From positions 1 to 49,448 of the forward strand of contig JAJDAG010000083.1 of NCBI GenBank assembly GCA_029262005.1: a DNA stretch of 49,448 nt, in the 5' to 3' direction. The position numbers and the translations under genes were made by a program. The DNA comes from Candidatus Zhuqueibacterota bacterium (GTDB lineage: Bacteria; Zhuqueibacterota; Zhuqueibacteria; Oceanimicrobiales; Oceanimicrobiaceae). This document shows positions 24,925-32,208 of this stretch, piece after piece. The notes under the pieces were generated by a model that worked only from the letters and a program-made list of their open reading frames with translations, made no database searches and was not told where the DNA came from. The number at the start of each line of letters is the position of its first letter. Within the stretch, counting starts at the first letter, position 1.

Positions 24925-26967
24925 TTATTTCAGCAACAACATTTTTCTGGTTTGAACGAAATTTCCGGCTTCCAATTTGTACACGTAGAAGCCACTTGCA
25001 ACCTGGCGGCCGGCATCGTTTTGGCCGTTCCAGCGCACGTGGTAATTTCCCGCAACCTGATTCTCGGCTACCAGTGTGGCGATTTGCTGACCGATTAAAT
25101 TGTATACGGTCAACTTGACATCACCGCTTCTCGGAATGGAGTAGGTAATGGATGTCTCAGGGTTAAACGGATTCGGGAAGTTGTGGTCAAGCGCAAACTT
25201 GCCAGGTACGAAATCGCCTACCCGTTCAACGCTTGTCGGATTCGACACCATGGCGTTGTAATCCCAATGGTCATATTTCTTGGGATCAATACTGCCAAAC
25301 TGAGCGTGAATTGTGAACGCGCTCTGGCTGTCATCCACGTTGGCAACATGGTTGTTGCCAAAACCGCCCTCATTATCACCGCCCCAAACACCGAACTTAA
25401 ATACCTGGCCAACTCTTCCCATGGTACCCACATTCATACTGTCCGGTGAGAACATGTACTGACGCGTATAGATGGAATCGCCGGCAACAGCATCGCCGTT
25501 TGTCCCATCGTCGTACATCGTACGGGTTGTGTCGTCGTTAAGGGTGCCGCCCCAACTTTGCCAGTCACCTGTAGATAGGCCGTTTATACGGACGCCGTAC
25601 TTCAGTACACTGTCTGGATGCGCGATATCCCGACCGCCCTGAATGTCTAATAACGTGTCTGTCGGATTCGAAAAGAGCAGCTCGAAGATGGCTGGCCGCA
25701 TGTCTACCTCAAAAGTCATCAACACATTTTGAGATAGAACCTCGTTGCTCGGAAAGAAAGGCTGCCTATGCGGACTGAAATCATCGTCATCGGCGTCCGT
25801 GATGGTTGTTGCCTGAGCATCAATAGAAGCGCGACGACGTTCTGCCCGGCCTTGCTCGGTCTGACTCTCCGGCACAAAATCGAAATCAAAGTAGCTTTCG
25901 CGTATTTCCTGGCCAAATTTCTTCAACCGGTAATCATACTCAATAACGCCACCAAGTGTTGCAACCAGGGTGTCGCGACCGAAATAAAGACTCGTACCCT
26001 CAATCGAGACCATCGGAACGTCTACAAGTTCGTTGGCGGTTCCGGCGAAACCCACACGGGCGAACAATGTGTCGCCAGGGGTGAAGCCTCTGGATTGGAT
26101 TGCGCGCGTGATATCCGTCGTAAAGGTAAGATCGACCGTGTCCGAGTTCGATGCTCTGATAGGAACAGCGCCATCGAACCAATCCCAAACTACAGTCGTA
26201 TCATTAGGGCCGACAATAAATTTACGGTTGTCGGGGATGTTGTCTTCCCAGGATTTTGTGCCGGCGCTGGCATCGGGGCCGTCCAAAGTCACAAACTTGT
26301 AATTGATAGTGTCGCCAATCGCACTGGCAGGCAGATGGGTCACGCCCGACCAGAAGTTATCCGCCGGGTAGGTAAACTGGCCATCATTGTCACTCCCGGT
26401 CTCTTGCGTCAATGGTACCGGAGTACTCCAATCGCCATTGCCCTCAGGCCACTGGCCACGTGTTCCGACGAATTCATTATCCGCGTTGAAATTAGCAAAT
26501 CCTTGCATGTTGATACGGAGATAAACATCAATAGTATCGGTCTCAGTGTAGGGCCTGTATAGCGGATCGTTGCCCGAGGTGCCGTTATAGAACTGGACCG
26601 GAAGCGTGGTATCGGACTGACCGACCACCAAATTACGGTTGTTATTCGCTGTATTAACATTGCTTTCCCAGCCGTCACCGCCTTGCACCACGTCGGTGCG
26701 AACATTGAATTTGTAATCAACCATGTCACCGGCATTAAATGCGAGGGTAACGCTCCAGAGGTCGCCATCGACATGTTGCAGCTGACCACCGGTGTCATCG
26801 CTCCATGTTAAGGGGGCCGTGCCACCGCGGATCTGAACCATAGAATTGGGTGTTACCGTATCCGGAACCGTTGCCGTATTCATCCAGAAGGTAACGTTCA
26901 CTGTCTGCGCACCCGCAGCAGCATAAGTCATCATTACCAGTAAAATGGCAAACAAAACTCTTTTCAT
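24925..26967 (-). CDS. Secreted protein with repeated starch-binding-like (E-set/CBM20-like) modules and sorting module
   Basis: 680 residues. Signal peptide MKRVLFAILLVMMTYAAAGA. Module 1 (~22-135: VNVTFWMN, MVQIRGG, GDLWSVTLAF, DYKFNV) and module 2 (~145-270: IDVYLRINMQG, INYKFVT) both end in a similar block: NRNLVVGQSDTT then FYNG, and NRKFIVGPNDTT then WFDGA. This shows internal duplication. They look like the beta-sandwich starch-binding modules of CBM20/CBM26 or SusE/SusF type. A third module (~280-390) and a fourth (~415-580, with GDSIYTRQYMF) follow, then the sorting module NFPNPFNPETSITYSIP and tail RKMLLLK. No catalytic domain is seen. It likely holds starch at the cell surface. GGGAGAA precedes the ATG. 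A strong terminator follows the gene. Carbohydrate binding is inferred from fold-like patterns and context. Confidence 0.8.
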   Translation of the reverse strand: MKRVLFAILLVMMTYAAAGAQTVNVTFWMNTATVPDTVTPNSMVQIRGGTAPLTWSDDTGGQLQHVDGDLWSVTLAFNAGDMVDYKFNVRTDVVQGGDGWESNVNTANNNRNLVVGQSDTTLPVQFYNGTSGNDPLYRPYTETDTIDVYLRINMQGFANFNADNEFVGTRGQWPEGNGDWSTPVPLTQETGSDNDGQFTYPADNFWSGVTHLPASAIGDTINYKFVTLDGPDASAGTKSWEDNIPDNRKFIVGPNDTTVVWDWFDGAVPIRASNSDTVDLTFTTDITRAIQSRGFTPGDTLFARVGFAGTANELVDVPMVSIEGTSLYFGRDTLVATLGGVIEYDYRLKKFGQEIRESYFDFDFVPESQTEQGRAERRRASIDAQATTITDADDDDFSPHRQPFFPSNEVLSQNVLMTFEVDMRPAIFELLFSNPTDTLLDIQGGRDIAHPDSVLKYGVRINGLSTGDWQSWGGTLNDDTTRTMYDDGTNGDAVAGDSIYTRQYMFSPDSMNVGTMGRVGQVFKFGVWGGDNEGGFGNNHVANVDDSQSAFTIHAQFGSIDPKKYDHWDYNAMVSNPTSVERVGDFVPGKFALDHNFPNPFNPETSITYSIPRSGDVKLTVYNLIGQQIATLVAENQVAGNYHVRWNGQNDAGRQVASGFYVYKLEAGNFVQTRKMLLLK

Positions 26968-27023
26968 AATCGTTCTCCCGTTTAGATCGAAGAAAATTCT
27001 ACCAATTAGAAATCAAACCACTT

Positions 27024-27051
27024 TGATGAGGTCAGTCACCTCCTTTCATCA
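27024..27051 (-). promoter_or_regulatory. Hairpin burying a perfect Shine-Dalgarno-like sequence
   Basis: In the 126-bp gap before the starch-binding-like gene, the minus strand reads AAAGGAGGTGA (27046-27036) inside a hairpin: TGATG/CATCA plus AGGT/ACCT with a bulge. No proper ORF starts after it, and the real gene has its own GGGAGAA. A possible -10 box TATAGT lies just upstream (plus-strand ~27052-27057). It could be an mRNA-leader control element or chance. Confidence 0.25.
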
Positions 27052-27093
27052 CTATATGAGGAATATTTGTTTCTGTCCTCCCACCATATTATC

Positions 27094-28131
27094 TCAAAAT
27101 GATATTCCAAAAGAGAGCATCTGAACATTTTCAAGCAGGCCGAAATCGGCGTAGGCGTAGTCCAGAACAAGGGTCGTGGACTCATGAATGTTGAGGGCAA
27201 GGCCGGCCCCGAAAGTTAAACCCTCCTCACTGTTCTCGCGAAAAAGAGATTTGTAGCCGCCGCGAACAAAGAACATGTCTTTGAACGAAAACTCAGTGCC
27301 AACATTGACTATGCCTGAGTTGTCATTGGGTTGGGTCGCCTCGAGCGAAAACACCAGGCGGCTATTTTCTTTGTACCTGATGAGGTCGCCGGAAATCCCA
27401 ACCCTGAAAATCACAGGTAGTTGAAACGATTCTGTCTTCAGGAGACCAACGATGGTTTCATTGTTGCCGGTTACATTGGGGTCGAGGTCCACTCTCTGAA
27501 TGAGGTCCTTTCCATCCAAATGCATTTCACTGCCAAGATTTGAGAAGCTAACGCCAAGCTGCAAATCGCGGAATTGTGTTATGAACAAAAGTCCAACATC
27601 AATGGCCACAGCCGTGGCGGTTTCGTTAAATATCTCTTGACTTATGAATTTGACACTGCCGCCGACTGAAAACAGGTCTGTGAGGTTTCGTGCGTAACTA
27701 ATGGTGGCGGCGATATCCTGTGCGGAGAATCGCTCGCCAGTGCCATTTGGTTCAAAAACAGTGGTGACGCGTTCTTCGCCAAAGTCGAGCGCAGTAAGGC
27801 TGAGCCCCACAGCGTTGCCGTTACCCAAATGAAGCACGAGGCCGGCCCAGTTGAAATTGGTATCCAGGAACCAGTTGCCGTGCACAAATTGAGCCTGCGA
27901 TAATCCCGATCTGGCAATTGCACCGGGGTTCCAGTAGATGGACGTTGGCCCGCCGGCGACAGCAGCGTAGGCCCCACCCATGGCGGCGCTGCGTGCACCC
28001 ACAGCGATACCCAAAAAATTAGCGGCGGTTGTTCCGACTTTGTCCTGAGCCGATAGCGGTTGAACCAACGCTGCTATGGCTATCAAAGTGGACAAAAACG
28101 TTCGCCAGTTGCTGCTGAATCGTCGAGTCAT
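27094..28131 (-). CDS. PorV/PorQ-family outer-membrane beta-barrel protein
   Basis: 345 residues from the ATG at 28131. GGAG (28141-28138) lies 6-7 nt before this ATG, while the upstream GTG at 28161 has no such site. Signal peptide with TLIAIAALVQPLSA. The mature N-terminus KVGTTAANFLGIAVGARSAA followed by MGGAYAAVAGGPTSIYWNPG is the hallmark of the PorV/PorQ (FadL-like) family. The rest alternates as membrane beta-strands and ends in Phe (LSFGISF), as expected for an outer-membrane barrel. In Bacteroidota PorV carries type IX secretion substrates to the attachment complex. Here it lies 30 bp after the 1335-residue protein and in one run with the TonB-dependent receptor, so a role in receiving or anchoring these proteins, or as a substrate channel, is possible. 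Confidence 0.85.
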   Translation of the reverse strand: MTRRFSSNWRTFLSTLIAIAALVQPLSAQDKVGTTAANFLGIAVGARSAAMGGAYAAVAGGPTSIYWNPGAIARSGLSQAQFVHGNWFLDTNFNWAGLVLHLGNGNAVGLSLTALDFGEERVTTVFEPNGTGERFSAQDIAATISYARNLTDLFSVGGSVKFISQEIFNETATAVAIDVGLLFITQFRDLQLGVSFSNLGSEMHLDGKDLIQRVDLDPNVTGNNETIVGLLKTESFQLPVIFRVGISGDLIRYKENSRLVFSLEATQPNDNSGIVNVGTEFSFKDMFFVRGGYKSLFRENSEEGLTFGAGLALNIHESTTLVLDYAYADFGLLENVQMLSFGISF

Positions 28132-28160
28132 CATTTGCTCCAAATCTAAAAGACCGACCA

Positions 28161-31100
28161 CTACTTGATAATTCCCAGTTTGCCCCGCTTCACACCAACC
28201 GAAGATTCAATAACATAGAAATAGATGCCATAAGCGACATCAAGGTTTTCTCGTGTCTTCAAATTCCAGGATATTGTGCCGTCATGGATGTTACCGGAGT
28301 GCTCCAGTGTCACAATGCGCTCACCCCGGGAGGTGAAAATATGCACTCTGGCATCGCTTGGCAACCGGGTGAAATCGATTTTTCGTTCGCCGCGCCCCCT
28401 GATGCCCGGAGGAGCGGACTGCTCAAAAGCCGTGGCCACGATGTATGGGTTCGGCACCACGCGAATTTGTTCGAGTGCGGCCGTTTGCTGTGCCCGCTGC
28501 TCGGTAACTACGGCGGGTTGCGTTGAAAACTCAAGCAGATCGCCGTTGCGGTACGGCTTCACGGTGTTCAAGGCCAGTACCACATCTTCGCCAAAAACTT
28601 CGGCGGTATCGTTGCCGGTGACAAAAAAGAACATGTCCCAGGTACGCACGAGCTCGCCCCCCACACCTTTTTCAAAGAACCGGATCTGATCGTTTGCCGA
28701 TATCGTGTTGTTTCGATCCCGGTCCGTAAACAGAATTTCGATCTGTTCATTCTCTGTCAGATTCCAAACTTGAAATTTCAGGGGAACGCCCGGTATGAAA
28801 ATTGGCGCCGGCGGCGGTAAAGAGGTGTCCACTATTGCATCAAAAAAACGAATCTCGTAATCGGAGGGGTATGGCAAGAGCGTCGCCGTGGTTCCGGCAA
28901 TAGGGTCCGTAATAACAGTGAAGTTGCTCTTGAAGGTAAACTTGAGCGGGGTCGCAACACTGAATCCGGAGCGCCCTTCATCAAGTGCAATGCTTGGCCG
29001 ATCGGGCGTATTATCGAACACCAGCTGAATGCCGTCAAAAACATCAGTGTCTCCGGTCTCAGCGGCAAACGGGCTGCGCTGAATATTCCGACTTTGGAAT
29101 ACCGGATAGTATTGATATGATATTGTATAGGCTTCGTCGTTCAGCAAACCTGTTGCCGCTGCCTTAATCTTGCCGTTTTCAGCGTCGAGCACATAGTTGC
29201 CGTTCGGAACCAGTTCTCCCGACAAACTGCGAATTTCAACTGTCCCTTCCACAATGTTCGTGTTGAACAAGTTGGCAAAAAGTGTGTCGCGCGCCGCAAA
29301 AAAGCCCGGTTCGCCGTTATTGGGCTCACCGTTGCCCTCTGTGCCGTCTTCATCTCTTGAACCTGCTATGAGCGCAGGCACACCGTCACTACCGATATCA
29401 CTGCTTGCGGCATCCCAATGAGAAACACCCGTCAAGTCTCGCACGGAATACGAGTATGTGACCTTGACCAGACGTTCCTCATTATCATTCAGGTCAACAT
29501 TTGGCTCTCCCGGGTCGGCCTTGCCGTTGCCTTCACTGCCATCTGCGTCGTTGGTGCCCGGCAAACCGTCATTGCCAACATCATCGGTGGCGAGGCGCCA
29601 GTTGTCGTTGTTGTCGATGCCGTCAGTGGATGTGTCGTCGAATTCCAATCTGTAACGGTGCCCGGTTTGCACCATATTATCCACCACCTCAAAAAAAGTG
29701 CGCCCAGTACCCACTGCGGCGATGGTTTCAAGCTCTTCTGAATTTTCCGGAGCGACAAATCCAGCCGCCGGTGCATTGGGAACGATCACTGCGGTATTTA
29801 TGTCGGTGAGGAAAGCCCCGGAGGAAAGCCTTGTCACAAACTTCGTGTTCTCCGAAGGAAAGATATCTGCCTCGGCGTCGCCACGATCATAAGCAACAAC
29901 GGCATAAAAATAGGTGCGGCCGTTATCGACATCATCATCGACAAATGTGTGCTGCAGGCCCGAATTCTCTCCAAGAAAAAAAGACAGCCCTCGAGCATCC
30001 TGTAGCAAATCATCGCTCGGTCTGAAAAAACCGGAGATGTTATTGGCCAAATCAAACTGCTTCAGGGGCTTGAAGGTGGTCACAACGCCAAGCGCATCGG
30101 TAACCTGAAATGCATCGAGAAAGCCGGCGTCGGTTGCTTTGAAAATTTTGTACCCCTCAAAATCTTTTATTCGCAGCACAGGATCGACGGAGTCCTCGGC
30201 CTCTCTGTCCCAATAGAGTGTTACTTTTCCATCTCCGGGAACGGCGGTGAGAATCGGCTTTTTGGGCGGCTGCGGAAAACGATAGTCGGCATCAAATATT
30301 TTCTGCACGGTCACGCGGTTTTTGAGCAGGTCATCAATAATTACATTCCTGCCGCCACCGTCGCCATAAACCAACGCCAGCGAGAACCTCTCAATGCGTT
30401 TGGCCAGCAACGGGAAGAACCCTGAACCGTAGACAAAATCTCCATCCTCACCATTAGTCGGTTTGTTATTTTGAATGGACGCCGGCACGGTAAAAAATCC
30501 AGGAGCCATCCGGCCCCACAATTCTTCGTCGTCGGCAAGATCAATGATATTGGCAGGTACAAAGTAGTCGAAACTAGTCAACCCGATCTGGTCGGACTCG
30601 TCGACGTCGGTCTGGTCGATGTTTGGCTCTCCCGCCGTCGGTACGCCGTCGTTTTCACCTGCATCGCCGGTATCAGGCTGGCCGTCGGCGCCAACATCAT
30701 CAAAGTCAGAATCCCAGTCGTTGTCATTGTCAATGCCGTCATCCCGGCGCTCGTCAATTAGTGAGTTGTTGATGCCATCACTATTGACATAGTCCACGTA
30801 CTTTTTCGGGCTGCGGATATCGATCAGGACATTGCCGTCCTGGTCGCGTCGGATTTGCCGAAAATGTAACTGCACATTCTCATCGATCAACCCATCGAGA
30901 TCATTGTCGATGCCATCGAATGCGTTCGGATTCACCTGCTCCTGTCCATTTACGATCAGAAGATTTCCTTCGCTTAACTCAGTAACCCCGGCTGTAACGG
31001 CGATTGTATTTTCTCCAACGCCGCTGCTGCGAGTCACAAACACAGTATCGCCGGCGGGCACGGTCACCAAAGTGCGTTCAAAATTCTGACCAACGATGAC

Positions 31101-32168
31101 AACCTGGTCACCAGAATTGAATATTCGCGGTTCGAAATTTTGCTCTGTAAAAAAAGGACCGGTCGGGATCAGAGCTCCCTCTGCGTCGCCATCGTTGTCG
31201 ATGCCATCGAAAGGATTTCCCGGGCTTTCCAAAAACGCGTAGGCCACGACGCCAACAGCGCTGCCAACCCAAAGCGGGTTGCGGCGCACATTATCATCGA
31301 AGTCTGCAGTAAAAGTCATATCGAGTTCAACATCGAAAAAGGAGTAATCGTCATCAAATTCGTTGCCGCTCTGGGTGTTGCCCGTCACGCCGATGTAGGT
31401 TCCCACGAGCATGCCAAAGGCAGCCCTTGTGTAATCGGTGGTACCCCTGTTTAAAATTTCATAGAGCCAGAAAATGGTATCTTGTGCAAGAAATTGTGCC
31501 CACTGCAATCCTCGTGCCTTCACCTCAAGACCCAGGCCGTTTCTGGAGGCATCATTGGCATCGGGCTTGAATGCGACTCCCAGCGAGTTGTTCAGGGCAG
31601 AATTGAACTCCTCATCATTGTCGTCATCAATAACAAAGAAACTCTCTTGGTCGGCGTTAAACACATCTTTGCCAAACAGGCCGTTCCAGGCACCTCGCCA
31701 ACCCGGATCTTCCGGGTCATCGAGCTTATCCGGCCAAAACGGTGGCCATGAATTTTTGTTGGTGCTCAGTGCGACTCGCCCCTGATTGTTATTGAAGTAA
31801 CGTCCGTCCGGCTCGAAACCCCAGAATTGGCCGGAGGAAGATTCCTCTTGATTCTGAGTGGGACGGGAAACCGGCGTAACAACTACGGAGTGAAAAACCA
31901 CACTATCAAGCGCTACTTCTGCGCCGACCATTGGGCTGACATCTCCGATATAGCCATTGTTATCATGAATCCAGGCACCTCGTGGCCCAGCCTCACCGGG
32001 CTGACCAATCACCCCCCAGTTGCCGAAGACTGTCTTGACCAGATTTGCATTGTGAATTGCTGATCTTCGGAATTGCCGGCCACTGTGCTGAGCATAACCG
32101 GTCGTCCAGAACAGAACAATCAAAATAGTCGTTACGAGAGCACCACGATAAGCAAGTCGTTTCTTCAT
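28161..32168 (-). CDS. Very large secreted protein with Asp-rich DGIDND repeats and C-terminal sorting-like domain
   Basis: 1335 residues from the ATG at 32168, which is preceded by CAGGGA at proper spacing and starts a signal peptide (MKKRLAYRGALVTTILIVLF). The frame extends to 32237, but that start would overlap the receptor gene by 29 nt. Several Asp/Asn/Gly loops occur: FDGIDNDGDAEG, FDGIDNDLDGLID, DGIDNDNDWDSDFDD, TDGIDNNDNWRLATDD. They resemble thrombospondin type-3/MopE-like calcium-binding repeats. A fibronectin-III-like domain lies near the middle (ILTAVPGDGKVTLYWDRE, FEGYKIFKA). The C-terminus (IRVVPNPYIV, VHIFTSRGERIVTL, tail GKLGIIK) is a PNPY variant of the sorting module. Function unknown. 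It is fixed between a TonB-dependent receptor (40 bp) and a PorV-like barrel (30 bp) and may be the surface-exposed partner of the receptor. Confidence 0.82.
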   Translation of the reverse strand: MKKRLAYRGALVTTILIVLFWTTGYAQHSGRQFRRSAIHNANLVKTVFGNWGVIGQPGEAGPRGAWIHDNNGYIGDVSPMVGAEVALDSVVFHSVVVTPVSRPTQNQEESSSGQFWGFEPDGRYFNNNQGRVALSTNKNSWPPFWPDKLDDPEDPGWRGAWNGLFGKDVFNADQESFFVIDDDNDEEFNSALNNSLGVAFKPDANDASRNGLGLEVKARGLQWAQFLAQDTIFWLYEILNRGTTDYTRAAFGMLVGTYIGVTGNTQSGNEFDDDYSFFDVELDMTFTADFDDNVRRNPLWVGSAVGVVAYAFLESPGNPFDGIDNDGDAEGALIPTGPFFTEQNFEPRIFNSGDQVVIVGQNFERTLVTVPAGDTVFVTRSSGVGENTIAVTAGVTELSEGNLLIVNGQEQVNPNAFDGIDNDLDGLIDENVQLHFRQIRRDQDGNVLIDIRSPKKYVDYVNSDGINNSLIDERRDDGIDNDNDWDSDFDDVGADGQPDTGDAGENDGVPTAGEPNIDQTDVDESDQIGLTSFDYFVPANIIDLADDEELWGRMAPGFFTVPASIQNNKPTNGEDGDFVYGSGFFPLLAKRIERFSLALVYGDGGGRNVIIDDLLKNRVTVQKIFDADYRFPQPPKKPILTAVPGDGKVTLYWDREAEDSVDPVLRIKDFEGYKIFKATDAGFLDAFQVTDALGVVTTFKPLKQFDLANNISGFFRPSDDLLQDARGLSFFLGENSGLQHTFVDDDVDNGRTYFYAVVAYDRGDAEADIFPSENTKFVTRLSSGAFLTDINTAVIVPNAPAAGFVAPENSEELETIAAVGTGRTFFEVVDNMVQTGHRYRLEFDDTSTDGIDNNDNWRLATDDVGNDGLPGTNDADGSEGNGKADPGEPNVDLNDNEERLVKVTYSYSVRDLTGVSHWDAASSDIGSDGVPALIAGSRDEDGTEGNGEPNNGEPGFFAARDTLFANLFNTNIVEGTVEIRSLSGELVPNGNYVLDAENGKIKAAATGLLNDEAYTISYQYYPVFQSRNIQRSPFAAETGDTDVFDGIQLVFDNTPDRPSIALDEGRSGFSVATPLKFTFKSNFTVITDPIAGTTATLLPYPSDYEIRFFDAIVDTSLPPPAPIFIPGVPLKFQVWNLTENEQIEILFTDRDRNNTISANDQIRFFEKGVGGELVRTWDMFFFVTGNDTAEVFGEDVVLALNTVKPYRNGDLLEFSTQPAVVTEQRAQQTAALEQIRVVPNPYIVATAFEQSAPPGIRGRGERKIDFTRLPSDARVHIFTSRGERIVTLEHSGNIHDGTISWNLKTRENLDVAYGIYFYVIESSVGVKRGKLGIIK

Positions 32169-32208
32169 GTTTCCCTGCGTCTGTTTCAGTTTCTGAGTGG
32201 GTAGCAAT

